Part shown: positions 20,550-28,755 of the stretch, piece by piece
Position numbering within the stretch: the stretch's first letter is position 1
Layout of the letters: the number at the start of each line of letters is the position of its first letter
Assembly (NCBI RefSeq): GCF_003096555.1
Contig: NZ_QEKM01000001.1
Span: 3,286,001 to 3,350,000 of the forward strand
Length of the DNA: 64,000 nt
Source of the DNA: Simplicispira sp. 125
GTDB taxonomy: Bacteria > Pseudomonadota > Gammaproteobacteria > Burkholderiales > Burkholderiaceae_C
Direction: 5' to 3'
Program-made: the position numbers and the translations under genes
Notes under the pieces: model-generated
The model's database searches: none
What the model saw: only the letters and a program-made list of their open reading frames with translations
Told to the model about the DNA's origin: nothing

Positions 20550-21697
20550 GGCGCCCCCTTGGTGATGCGGTCCACTACGTGGGTGTTGCTGCGGGCGCTC
20601 AGTTCTTTCTCGCTGTAGACAACGATGCGCGCGCCTTCCTTCAAACCGCTGTGCACCTGCACCTGGCCGTCCAGATCAGCCTGGCCCAGCACCAGGGGGG
20701 CAAAGCGCAGGCCGTCCGCGCCCAGTTCCCATACGCCCATCTTGCCGCCCACGCGCCGCAGGGCGGCGTTGGGAATGGTGGGCGCGGCGGCGAGTTCCGG
20801 CAGGGTAATGGTGACTTCCGCCAGCGTGCCCAGCGGTGGCAAGGGCGTGGGCAGGGTGGCCAGTACCACCTTGGCCAGCGTCTCTTCGGTCACCGCATCG
20901 GCCAGAGGCTCGACGCGCAGCACACGGGCGGCCAGCGGCGTACCAGTGTCCGAGCGCAGCAGCACCTGGGCGGGCAGGCCGGCGCGCAGGCCCGCAGAAC
21001 TGGTTTGGTCAAAGCGCACGTTGACCCACAGGCTGGCTGGGTCTACCAAATCCACGACGGCCTGCCCTGGCACCACGGTGCTGCCGGGCTCGGCCAGGCG
21101 GGCGGTGACCAGGGCGTCCGCCGGGGCGCGCAGGCGCAGTTGGCCACGCTGCGTGCGCAAGGCTTCCAGCTCGGCGCGCAGGCGCGCCACCTCGGCCTGG
21201 CTACCTGCCAGAGCGGCGTTGGCGCTGGCCAAGTCTTGCTGGCGCGCGGTGGCGGTCTCTTCGCTGGTGGCACGCACGGCCAGCAACTCGGCGTAGCGCG
21301 TGGCCTGGGTCTGTGCCTGCTGCTGGCGGGCCTGTGCGTCCTTCAGGCTGGCCTGGGCGCGTTGCACGGCGGCGGCCTGGGCGCGCAGGCGTTCGTCAAA
21401 ATCCACCGCATCCATTTCGCCCAGCACCTGGCCTGCGGCGACGCGCTCGCCCACTTCCGCCGACAGGCGCAGCACGCGCCCGGCTACTGTGGGACCCACG
21501 TGGTAGGTAGTGCGCGCTTCCACCGTGCCAATGCCGAACAGGGCGGGCGTGATGGCGCGCTGCCGGGCCGTGGCCACAGTGACGGCCACCGGGGCGAGTG
21601 GGCCTGAGCGCAGCACAACATAAATAAACAGAGCGGCGAGGGGCACCACCACGGCCAATAGGGCCAGGGTGCGGCGTTGCAGGGGGAGTCGGCTCAT
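20546..21697 (-). CDS. HlyD-type periplasmic adaptor (DevB-like)
   Basis: Membrane fusion protein of 383 aa with an uncleaved N-terminal helix (TLALLAVVVPLAALFIYVVL, residues 9-28). The biotinyl-lipoyl domain halves are visible (VAGRVLRLSAEVGERVAAGQ and LRAPADALVTARLAEPGST), with a long Ala/Gln coiled-coil hairpin of about 90 residues between them. It joins the inner-membrane permease to an outer-membrane channel. Start and stop overlap the TetR and permease genes by 4 bp each, so the four genes are translationally coupled. Confidence 0.9.
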   Translation of the reverse strand: MSRLPLQRRTLALLAVVVPLAALFIYVVLRSGPLAPVAVTVATARQRAITPALFGIGTVEARTTYHVGPTVAGRVLRLSAEVGERVAAGQVLGEMDAVDFDERLRAQAAAVQRAQASLKDAQARQQQAQTQATRYAELLAVRATSEETATARQQDLASANAALAGSQAEVARLRAELEALRTQRGQLRLRAPADALVTARLAEPGSTVVPGQAVVDLVDPASLWVNVRFDQTSSAGLRAGLPAQVLLRSDTGTPLAARVLRVEPLADAVTEETLAKVVLATLPTPLPPLGTLAEVTITLPELAAAPTIPNAALRRVGGKMGVWELGADGLRFAPLVLGQADLDGQVQVHSGLKEGARIVVYSEKELSARSNTHVVDRITKGAP

Positions 21698-22302
21698 GGC
21701 ACGCTCCGAATACCGCGTTGGTAAATGGCAAACACACGCGGCGCATCGCGGCGGATGCGTTCTACGTCGCCGGACAGCATCGATTGCATGACCAGGCCCT
21801 GGATGGTGCCGATGAACAGCGTGGCTGCGGCTTCGGTGTCCAGATCGGGGTCGATCTGGCCCTGTGCCTTGCCCTGCGCGAACAATTGCTGCAGGCGCTC
21901 GCCGTAGCGCCCCAGCAGCGTACGCACCATGCGCCGTGGCAGGCTGTCGCCAGTGCGCTGGAGTTCGCCAAACATCATGCGCGGTACGCCAGGATGCTCG
22001 GCGATGAAACCGGCGTGGGCCAGAAACATGGCTTCGAGCGCCGCCAGGGGCGTGGGGGCATCTTGTGCAGCCCGCTCCACACGGGCCAGCAACTGCTCAG
22101 CCACCCACTCCATCACGGCTTGCAAGATGGCGTCCTTGGAGGGGAAGTGCCGGAACAGCGCGCCTTGCGTCAAATGCATGTGGCTGGCGATGGCGCTGGT
22201 GGTGATGTCGCTGGGGTTCTGCGTGGCGGCCAGTTGCACGACCGCCTCCACGGTGGCGGCGCGGCGCTCGTCCGCAGGCAGGGGCTTGGCACGGGTGGAC
22301 AT
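21694..22302 (-). CDS. TetR-family transcriptional repressor
   Basis: Regulator of 202 aa. The N-terminal helix-turn-helix is typical (ERRAATVEAVVQLAATQ, then TSAIASHMHLTQGALFRHFPSKDAILQAV); the C-terminal ligand domain is of the type seen with efflux operons (LFIGTIQGLVMQSMLSGD). It is the first gene of the operon encoding the DevBCA-like exporter and NodT channel, and overlaps the adaptor gene by 4 bp. A perfect palindrome 16 bp before its start overlaps the promoter, so the protein probably represses its own operon until an exported ligand binds. Confidence 0.9.
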   Translation of the reverse strand: MSTRAKPLPADERRAATVEAVVQLAATQNPSDITTSAIASHMHLTQGALFRHFPSKDAILQAVMEWVAEQLLARVERAAQDAPTPLAALEAMFLAHAGFIAEHPGVPRMMFGELQRTGDSLPRRMVRTLLGRYGERLQQLFAQGKAQGQIDPDLDTEAAATLFIGTIQGLVMQSMLSGDVERIRRDAPRVFAIYQRGIRSVP

Positions 22303-22317
22303 GGATCAGATTTGTTT

Positions 22318-22341
22318 GATAGTAAGTAATTGATTACTATC
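22318..22341. promoter_or_regulatory. TetR operator palindrome
   Basis: Perfect 8-bp arms GATAGTAA (22318-22325) and TTACTATC (22334-22341) around the 8-bp centre GTAATTGA. The site covers the -10 box and predicted start of the TetR operon promoter, as expected for autorepression. Confidence 0.75.
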
Positions 22342-22368
22342 TTAAGAGATGTATTTGTTGATAGGCAA
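22339..22368 (-). promoter_or_regulatory. Sigma-70 promoter of the TetR-ABC exporter operon
   Basis: Minus-strand TTGCCT (22363-22368) and TAAGAT (22339-22344) are 18 bp apart. The -10 box overlaps the outer arm of the TetR palindrome. Confidence 0.55.
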
Positions 22369-22525
22369 GCATTTTGGGAAGCCCTTGCGTTCGTCAGGGT
22401 TGGGGGTTCAGGGTTCTGTGTGCGGCTATACGCATCCAGAAAGAGGCCGCTGCCACCTAGAATGGGCTGAGGAGCGTGGACGTGCGGGTGGCGTTTCTGC
22501 CCGGGGGTCGTTGAAAGGCAACAAC

Positions 22526-23689
22526 ATGGGTCTGGGTGCCCGCTGCAAGGCGTGGGTCAATGGGGTGCTGGGGAGCGATCCACACATGCGCATCCGCATG
22601 TCTATGGCGGCTGTAGCGTCGTTTTTGATGTTGGCCTGCGCCGCCTTGCTCAACTTCCTGGCACTGGCCGGGCTGGCACGCCCCGACGGCGTGCGCTGGT
22701 GGACACTGGTCACCGTGACGGTACTGGTCGCTGTGCTGGTGTTGATCCGCAGTGGTTGGTCGCTGCGACTGCCCGACCCAGCGCTGACGCAGTTTCAGAT
22801 CCGTTATGCCCTGGCTTCGAATGCGGTGGGGTATGTCATCCTGGGCGAGGCGCGGGGCATCACGCCGGTCATTCTGTCGCTGATTCTGATGTTCGGTATC
22901 TTCGGAATGTCGATCCGGCAGATGACCATCAATATGCTGTTTGCACTGCTGAGCTTTGGCGCTGCCATTGCCGTGGTGTTCTGGCTGGGTCTGGCGGGCA
23001 ATCCCTGGGTGGAGATGGCCTATGCCGTGATGGTCTTTCTGGTGCTCGTGGGAAGCACTTTCATTGCCATCCGCATGCAGCACATCCGGCGTCGCCTGAC
23101 GGAGCAAAAGAACGCACTGACCGTAGCGCTCGAGCAGATCGGCCACCTGGCGACGCACGACGAACTCACGGGTTTGATTAACCGCCGCCGCATGACCGAG
23201 TTGATGGAGGCCGAGCGACAGCGCTGCGAGCGCGGCCGCCGCCCGCTTGCGCTGGCGCTCCTGGATCTGGACCACTTCAAGCTGGTCAATGACCGCCATG
23301 GCCACGCGGCAGGCGACGAGGTGCTACGAGCGTTTGTGGCCTGTGTGCAAGGCGTTTTGCGCAGCACCGATGTGCTGGCGCGTTGGGGCGGTGAGGAATT
23401 CATACTGATGCTGTACGACACCGACGCACGTGGCGCTGCCCATCTGCTGGAGCGGGTGCGCACCAGCGTGGAGGCGATGGAGGTGACCGTAGGCGCTCGC
23501 ACGCTCAGCGTTACGGTTTCCGCAGGGCTGGCGTTGGGCGAGCCGGGAGAAGCCGTCGAACGCACCCTGGAGCGTGCTGACCAGGCCCTGTACCGCGCCA
23601 AGGAAAAAGGGCGCAACCAGGTGGTGTACGACGGCGAAGCACACGAGGAAACAGCGCGAACCGTGGTGGGGCACCGGCCTTATATATAA
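22526..23689 (+). CDS. Membrane-bound diguanylate cyclase (GGDEF)
   Basis: Makes cyclic di-GMP from GTP, 387 aa. The N-terminal half has five or six membrane helices (among them SFLMLACAALLNFLALAG, LVTVTVLVAVLVLI, ILSLILMFGIFGM, MLFALLSFGAAIAVVFWLG, AYAVMVFLVLVGSTFIAI), then a short coiled coil and a GGDEF domain with GGEEF at 288-292 and the RxxD inhibitory site RSTD just before. The ATG at 22526 was chosen because GAAAGG lies 8 nt upstream; the frame is open 59 codons further but that part looks non-coding. The TAA stop abuts a dispersed repeat. Confidence 0.9.
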   Translation: MGLGARCKAWVNGVLGSDPHMRIRMSMAAVASFLMLACAALLNFLALAGLARPDGVRWWTLVTVTVLVAVLVLIRSGWSLRLPDPALTQFQIRYALASNAVGYVILGEARGITPVILSLILMFGIFGMSIRQMTINMLFALLSFGAAIAVVFWLGLAGNPWVEMAYAVMVFLVLVGSTFIAIRMQHIRRRLTEQKNALTVALEQIGHLATHDELTGLINRRRMTELMEAERQRCERGRRPLALALLDLDHFKLVNDRHGHAAGDEVLRAFVACVQGVLRSTDVLARWGGEEFILMLYDTDARGAAHLLERVRTSVEAMEVTVGARTLSVTVSAGLALGEPGEAVERTLERADQALYRAKEKGRNQVVYDGEAHEETARTVVGHRPYI

Positions 23690-23739
23690 AAATGGCCTTT
23701 AGAGCTTATCAGTAAAGCGCCATAAGCTATAAAAATTAT
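23688..23739. repeat. Dispersed palindromic repeat, copy 3
   Basis: AAAAATGGCCTTTAGAGCTT through AAGCTATAAAAATTATA, imperfect stem. It fills the gap between the convergent GGDEF and acyl-CoA dehydrogenase genes and overlaps the last bases of the GGDEF stop codon. Confidence 0.8.
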
Positions 23740-23745
23740 AGCTTA

Positions 23746-25041
23746 TCAGCGAATCCGCGGCACAGCCTGCATCTGCTCTGGCGTCGTAAACCATGCGGCG
23801 CTTTCACCCATCCGGGCCCGCGCCTGGGCGATTTCGTGCCGTGCCACGCTGCGCAAATGCACTTCATCCGGCCCATCCATCAGATGCAGTGCCCGGCCCC
23901 AGCTCCAGAATTGCGCCAGCGGGGTGTCGGGTGAGAGGCCCATGGCACCAAAGACCTGCATGGCACGGTCGACCACACGGCTTTGCAGGCGTGCGGCCAC
24001 GACCTTGATGGCTGCGACCTGGGCGCGTGTCGCCGCGGCGTCCACCGCGCTACCCTGGTCGAGCAGCCAGGCCGTGTGCAGCACCAGCAAGCGCGCCTGG
24101 TTGATCTCGATGCGCGACTCGGCCAGCCAGTCCTGCACGTTGGAAAACTCAGATTCATAGCGGCCGAACATCTGGCGCTCCAGCGTGCGCTCGGCGGCCA
24201 GTTGCAAGGCCAGCTCACACTGGCCAATCGTGCGCATGCAATGGTGCACACGCCCGGGCCCCAGGCGCGCCTGCGCCATCGCAAAACCCGCTCCCCATTC
24301 GCCCAACAATGATTCCTGCGGTACACGAACGCTCTGCAGCAGAATTTCGCAATGCCCTTCAGGAGCGTGGTGGTGCAGCACGGGAATATTGCGCAGTACC
24401 TGCACGCCCGGGGTATCGAGCGGCACCAGCACCATGCTGTGGCGACGGTGGGCGCCGTTGCCTTCGTCGGTGTCTTCCTCGGCATTGCGGCACATCACAA
24501 TCAGCAGCCTGCAGTGCGGGTGCGCCGCACCGGTAATGAACCATTTGCGGCCGCTTACCACCAGGCCATCGCCCTCGCGCCGAACGGTCGTCTGCAGGTT
24601 GGTGGGGTCAGACGACGCGACATCCGGCTCGCTCATCGCAAACGCCGAGCGGATCTCGCCGTGAAGCAGGGGAAGCAGCCATTGGGCCCGCTGCGCATCG
24701 CTCGCGAAACGGTGGAGCAATTCCATGTTGCCGGTGTCGGGTGCGCTGCAGTTGAAGACCTCTGATGCCCACGGCAGGCGGCCCATGCACTCGGCCAGGG
24801 GCGCATAGTCCAGGTTGGACAGGCGCGTGCCCGGGTCCTGCGGGCGCAGGCCGGGCAAAAACAGGTTCCATAGCCCTTCTTCGCGTGCCAGCGCCTTCAG
24901 GTCATCGAGGAAGGGGGGAGGGAAGACTCCGTCCTGCACAGAACGGTGCCATGCTGCGTTGTGTGGCAACAGGTAACGCCGCACGAAGGCGTCAAGGCGC
25001 TGGTGCAGATCCTGTGCGCGGGGGGATGGGGCAAAGTCCAT
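23746..25041 (-). CDS. Acyl-CoA dehydrogenase family protein
   Basis: FAD enzyme of 431 aa that introduces a 2,3-double bond into an acyl-CoA (or related thioester) and passes electrons to ETF. The three-domain fold is visible: N-terminal helices, the FAD/substrate motif FAMSEPDVASSDPTNLQTTV near residue 135 with KWFITGAAHP, and the C-terminal helical domain with QMFGRYESEFSNVQDWLAES and QVFGAMGLSPDTPLAQFWSWGRAL. The closing MDGPDEVHLRSVARHEI is typical of the ACAD10/11-like group, so a branched or hydroxylated substrate is possible. It stands alone and gives no pathway context. Confidence 0.88.
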   Translation of the reverse strand: MDFAPSPRAQDLHQRLDAFVRRYLLPHNAAWHRSVQDGVFPPPFLDDLKALAREEGLWNLFLPGLRPQDPGTRLSNLDYAPLAECMGRLPWASEVFNCSAPDTGNMELLHRFASDAQRAQWLLPLLHGEIRSAFAMSEPDVASSDPTNLQTTVRREGDGLVVSGRKWFITGAAHPHCRLLIVMCRNAEEDTDEGNGAHRRHSMVLVPLDTPGVQVLRNIPVLHHHAPEGHCEILLQSVRVPQESLLGEWGAGFAMAQARLGPGRVHHCMRTIGQCELALQLAAERTLERQMFGRYESEFSNVQDWLAESRIEINQARLLVLHTAWLLDQGSAVDAAATRAQVAAIKVVAARLQSRVVDRAMQVFGAMGLSPDTPLAQFWSWGRALHLMDGPDEVHLRSVARHEIAQARARMGESAAWFTTPEQMQAVPRIR

Positions 25042-25071
25042 ACGGCATTGTGGGCGGCCGCGGCGCCGTCG

Positions 25072-26070
25072 TCACAACGCAGGCGACAGCGGGTGCTGGC
25101 GCACCAGCACGGGAATGCTCAACAGCACGGCAAGCAACACCGCTGCCGCCATGTTGTGCGCCAGCGCCACGCCCAGCGGGAGACCCAGGGTCACCAAAGC
25201 CACGCCCAGTGCCCACTGTAGTGCCAGCACTGCCAGAAGCCATAGAGCGACGGCGCGCAGCCCATTGCGCCAGGCCGCAACCGCCAGCGGAAACAAAACC
25301 GCCACGACCACCAGTCCACCCATGCGGTGCAGCAGGTGCACCCAGGCTCCTGCCGGGTTATGCGGCAATGCGGCACCGACCTGAGGTTCCTGCCATGGGT
25401 TGAAGGCGCCCCAGGTGCCTGCATCCAGGTCGCAGCCGGTCAAGCCCGCGCAACTCAGCCCGGCTTGTCCGGCACTGACCAGCCCGCCCAGCGCCACCTG
25501 CACCAGCAGGAGGGCCGCGCCCCACCAGGCCCAGCGTGCCAGGCGCGAAGGCGTGCCACCCGGTGCGGTGACGGTGTTGCTGGCCAGCGCCATCTGCACG
25601 CTCAAGGCGAACATGGCAAACCCGCCCAGCAGGTTGCCCAGGGTGACCGCAGGCATGCGGGCTTGTGCCGTCCAGCGCCCGAGCACGGCCAGGAACAGTG
25701 CCAGCACCAACAGCCCCAGCGCCAGCCGTCCCTGGGACCACAACACCGGCTTTGACGCCAGCGCCGCCATCACCATGACCAGGACAAGCAGCAGCGCCGT
25801 CGAGGCAATGACCCGGTGCGCAAGCCGTGCATTGGCGATGGCGGGATCCGCTGCTGGCAGGGGCGGTTCGCCCTGCTGCTGTGCGCGCAGTGATTGCCCG
25901 TAGCACTGCGGCCAGGGCTCGCAGCCCAGGCCCGCTTTGGACAGGCGGATATACGCACTCAGGCTGGTGATGGCCAGTACCAGCGCGGCACAGACCCAGG
26001 CCATGCGCTGCAGTAACCGTCGCCGTCGAATTGCTGGAGCTGCTGTGATGGGCTGATCAGAAGAGGTCAT
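25072..26070 (-). CDS. ctaA: Heme A synthase (CtaA/COX15)
   Basis: Polytopic membrane enzyme of 332 aa converting heme O to heme A for cytochrome oxidases. Eight membrane helices with the paired heme-ligating histidines are expected; visible are SAYIRLSKAGLGCEPWPQCYG near the N terminus (conserved extracellular loop with its Cys pair), ARLAHRVIAST (first His region), and WVHLLHRMGGLVVVAVL and VALAHNMAAAVLLAVLL in the second half. The ATG at 26070 (MTSSDQ) was chosen; another start five codons up is possible and neither has a strong ribosome binding site. It is divergent from the heme-copper operon that carries ctaB. Confidence 0.9.
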   Translation of the reverse strand: MTSSDQPITAAPAIRRRRLLQRMAWVCAALVLAITSLSAYIRLSKAGLGCEPWPQCYGQSLRAQQQGEPPLPAADPAIANARLAHRVIASTALLLVLVMVMAALASKPVLWSQGRLALGLLVLALFLAVLGRWTAQARMPAVTLGNLLGGFAMFALSVQMALASNTVTAPGGTPSRLARWAWWGAALLLVQVALGGLVSAGQAGLSCAGLTGCDLDAGTWGAFNPWQEPQVGAALPHNPAGAWVHLLHRMGGLVVVAVLFPLAVAAWRNGLRAVALWLLAVLALQWALGVALVTLGLPLGVALAHNMAAAVLLAVLLSIPVLVRQHPLSPAL

Positions 26071-26320
26071 GTGGTGAGAAACCATAACAGCGCGAGATAC
26101 AAACGCACCAAATGAAATCAGGTGCCGATTTGGAAAGAAATAAATCAGAGTACGGGAAAACCCGGATGGCGCACGAAAACTGCGATTAAAAGCACCCGAA
26201 TATTCAAAAACCAAGCGTTTACCCTTACCCGGGGCCTCTTAACTATTGATTGAAATCATGTTTAAGTCGGAGTAGTCGATAAAAAATGTCAGGTACTGTC
26301 CGCTTTACCAAGGAGAAGAC
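26071..26320. other. Divergent regulatory region, AT-richer than its surroundings
   Basis: About 250 bp between ctaA and the heme-copper operon, visibly poorer in GC than neighbouring DNA. It contains an FNR/Dnr-type box (26246-26259), a GATAAA -10 candidate near 26278 and the ribosome binding site of the next gene. No gene is seen in it. Confidence 0.6.
26246..26259 (+). promoter_or_regulatory. FNR/Dnr-type binding site
   Basis: TTGATTGAAATCAT fits TTGAT-N4-ATCAA with one mismatch. A GATAAA box at about 26278-26283 would place the site near -40 of the transcript for the heme-copper operon, the usual position for activation by this regulator family. Confidence 0.65.
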
Positions 26321-26476
26321 ATGAGCCAGCACGACGACGAGAGCGAAAAAGTTCCGCTTATGCAACAGCTATTGGACAACCCGTTCCTATTGCTGTTTTT
26401 AGGTGTGATGATTCCCATGATCGTATATTCGCTCTGGGGCGTTATCGATATTTTGACCATTCCGGTGGCTAAATAA
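26321..26476 (+). CDS. Small single-helix subunit of the heme-copper enzyme (IIa-like)
   Basis: A 51-aa protein with one membrane helix (FLLLFLGVMIPMIVYSLWG, residues 22-40) after a charged N terminus (MSQHDDESEK). AAGGAG lies 7 nt before the ATG, and the next gene starts 13 bp after its stop, so it is clearly translated with the operon. By position (just before CuA subunit II of a ba3/sNOR-like enzyme) and by topology it resembles the single-helix subunit IIa (CbaD) of ba3 oxidase; sequence similarity alone cannot prove this. It is easily missed because of its size. Confidence 0.75.
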   Translation: MSQHDDESEKVPLMQQLLDNPFLLLFLGVMIPMIVYSLWGVIDILTIPVAK

Positions 26477-26489
26477 GGGAGCAACGCAC

Positions 26490-27029
26490 ATGAGCGCCAT
26501 TCTTCCCCCCTCAGAGCGGTTGTGGTGGAAACACCCGCTGGACCGTCTCGAAGCCGTCTGGATCGTGATCGCCTTCATCTGGTGCATGGTCATGTTTTTC
26601 ATGATGGTTTTCTGGCACGTCTACGGTAAGCAGAACCTTGCGACCGAGACCTACAAAACCACGCCGGAAAAGTTCACCGTCTCGACCCAGGCCATGGTGG
26701 ACAAATACACCGTTCGTACGGAAACCGACCAGAACATTCCTGTAGTGCACCCGCCTGAGGGCAGTGACATTTACCTGATTGGTCGCCTGTGGAACTGGTG
26801 GCCGATTCTGGAATTGGAAAAAAACAAATCCTACAAGCTGCACCTGACCTCGTTGGACTACAACCACGGTTTCTCGCTGCAACCCACCAATATCAACATC
26901 CAGGTGGTGCCGGGATATGAGCATGTGATCAAGGTCACGCCCAACGAGTCCGGCACTTTTTCCATTGTCTGCAACGAATTCTGCGGTATCAACCACCACA
27001 CCATGGTGGGCCGCATGTACGTGAAGTAG
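26490..27029 (+). CDS. Heme-copper enzyme subunit II with CuA site
   Basis: Membrane-anchored periplasmic electron-entry subunit of 179 aa. It has one N-terminal helix (AVWIVIAFIWCMVMFFMMVFW, 22-42) and then a cupredoxin domain with all CuA ligands: H126, C161, E163, C165, H169 and M172 (CNEFCGINHHTM). It therefore takes electrons from a soluble donor such as cytochrome c or a cupredoxin. The single helix matches the short ba3/sNOR type rather than the two-helix aa3 type. It starts 13 bp after the small subunit and is followed 13 bp later by subunit I. In an sNOR reading this would be NorY. Confidence 0.9.
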   Translation: MSAILPPSERLWWKHPLDRLEAVWIVIAFIWCMVMFFMMVFWHVYGKQNLATETYKTTPEKFTVSTQAMVDKYTVRTETDQNIPVVHPPEGSDIYLIGRLWNWWPILELEKNKSYKLHLTSLDYNHGFSLQPTNINIQVVPGYEHVIKVTPNESGTFSIVCNEFCGINHHTMVGRMYVK

Positions 27030-27042
27030 CAGGAGCAAGGAC

Positions 27043-28740
27043 ATGACTGCAACCACTTACCGTACCTGCCCGCGTTCGGGCCTGCAATTCGAATCCCAGG
27101 CTGAAAAGCTGATGATCGCCAACGCCGTCGCCGCTGTCGTGGCGCTACTCGTGGGCGGCCTTCTGGCCATTGGCGTGGTGCTGACCCGTTGGCCTGCCGT
27201 GCATTGGCTGGCGGCCGACACCTTCTACATGGTGCTCACCGCCCACGGCATCGACATGCTGATCTTCTGGATCATCTTCTTCGAGGTCGCGGTCCTGTAC
27301 TTCGCCTCTTCCACGCTGTTGCGATGCCGCATTGCCACACCCAAGATCGCCTGGGCAGGCTTTGCGCTGATGCTCATCGGCGCAGTGATGAACAACCTCA
27401 CGGTGTTCCAGGGTGGCTCCAGCGTGATGATGACGTCCTACGTACCCATGATGGCATCGTCCTGGTTTTACCTGGGGCTCATCCTGTTCGCCGTGGGTGC
27501 TCTGGTGGCCTGCTTTGTGTTCTTTGGAACGCTGGTGGTCGCCAAACGCGAAAAAACCTACGAAGGCTCGGTGCCCCTGGTGACCTTTGGCGCCATTACG
27601 GCCGCCATCATTGCAGTGTTCACCATCGTTTCGGGTGCCATCATCCTGATTCCCACCTACCTGATGGCCATTGGTCTGGTCAATGAAGTGGATCCGCTGA
27701 TCTATCGCACCATCTGGTGGGCCTTTGGCCACTCGTCGCAGCAGATCAACGTGGCAGCGCACATTTCGATCTGGTACGCCGTGGCGGCCATCGCCTTCGG
27801 TGCCAAGCCCATGTCTGAGCGCGTGAGCCGTGGCGCCTTCCTGCTGTACATCCTGTTCCTGCAGCTCGCCAGTGCCCACCACCTGCTGGCCGACCCCGGC
27901 ATCAGCACCGAGTGGAAAGTGGTGAACACCAGCTACTTCATGTACTTCGCCGTGCTGGCCTCGATGATCCACGCGCTGTCCATCCCGGGCGCCATGGAAG
28001 TCGCGCAGCGTGCCAAAGGCTACAACAAAGGCCTGTTCGAGTGGCTGCGCAAGGCACCGTGGGGTAACCCGGCTTTCTCGGGTGTGTTCATATCGCTCGT
28101 CGGCTTTGGTTTCCTGGGCGGCATCTCCGGCGTGATGATGGGCACGGAACAGCTCAACCTGCTGATCCACAACACCATCTACGTGCCAGGCCATTTCCAC
28201 GCCACGGTGGTGATTGGTACCACGCTAACCTTCATGGCCCTGACGTACTTCCTGATTCCGGTGCTGTTCCGCCGCGAGATGATCTCGCCCGGTCTGGCCA
28301 AGATCCAGCCGTACCTCTTCGGCTTCTCGATGTACTTCTTCTGCCTCGTGATGATGGGCGCCGGTACGCTGGGTGTGTCCCGCCGGCACTGGGACATGGC
28401 CTTCAGCGGCGCAGCCCTGGCCTATGAATGGCCCGGCGCGGCGTATCTGATGATGGGCCTGGTCGGCATCGGGGGTATTGCAGCCATCGTGGGCGGCGGC
28501 ATCTACATCTATGTCACGGTCGGCTCCATTCTGTGGGGCAAGAAGCTCGATACCGGCGTCGTGAGCCCCAAGTTCACCCCGGTGGGTCGCGCAGCGCCTA
28601 CCGCCGCCGCGCAAACCTACGGCTCGGCAGGGTTCGTGGCCCCTGGCACCTTCGTGCTGGCCATGTTCTTCCTTGTGTCCTTCGTGCTGTACTACTTCAT
28701 CAACTGGAAGTACCTGGGCCAGCTCTGGGGCCTGAGCTAA
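27043..28740 (+). CDS. Heme-copper subunit I lacking the active-site tyrosine, probable sNOR-type nitric oxide reductase
   Basis: Polytopic catalytic subunit of 565 aa with about 12-13 helices. All six metal ligands are present: H68 and H386 for the low-spin heme, H384 for the active-site heme, H230, H279 and H280 for copper. In oxidases the first copper His opens HPxVY, whose Tyr is covalently linked to the next His; here the stretch is GHSSQQIN, so H+4 is Gln (Q234). Loss of that Tyr is a hallmark of NO reductases in this superfamily. With a CuA subunit, senC and ctaB alongside, the sNOR (NorSY) family of ammonia oxidisers is the best fit I know. Ordinary oxygen reduction is less likely but not excluded. 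Confidence 0.8.
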   Translation: MTATTYRTCPRSGLQFESQAEKLMIANAVAAVVALLVGGLLAIGVVLTRWPAVHWLAADTFYMVLTAHGIDMLIFWIIFFEVAVLYFASSTLLRCRIATPKIAWAGFALMLIGAVMNNLTVFQGGSSVMMTSYVPMMASSWFYLGLILFAVGALVACFVFFGTLVVAKREKTYEGSVPLVTFGAITAAIIAVFTIVSGAIILIPTYLMAIGLVNEVDPLIYRTIWWAFGHSSQQINVAAHISIWYAVAAIAFGAKPMSERVSRGAFLLYILFLQLASAHHLLADPGISTEWKVVNTSYFMYFAVLASMIHALSIPGAMEVAQRAKGYNKGLFEWLRKAPWGNPAFSGVFISLVGFGFLGGISGVMMGTEQLNLLIHNTIYVPGHFHATVVIGTTLTFMALTYFLIPVLFRREMISPGLAKIQPYLFGFSMYFFCLVMMGAGTLGVSRRHWDMAFSGAALAYEWPGAAYLMMGLVGIGGIAAIVGGGIYIYVTVGSILWGKKLDTGVVSPKFTPVGRAAPTAAAQTYGSAGFVAPGTFVLAMFFLVSFVLYYFINWKYLGQLWGLS

Positions 28741-28755
28741 ACGGGACACTGCGCC

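Noticed and set aside
27043..28740. Ordinary cytochrome c oxidase (aa3 or ba3) assignment for subunit I
   Set aside because: The helix VI motif lacks the Tyr needed by oxidases of these types; the probable call was changed to an sNOR-type enzyme.
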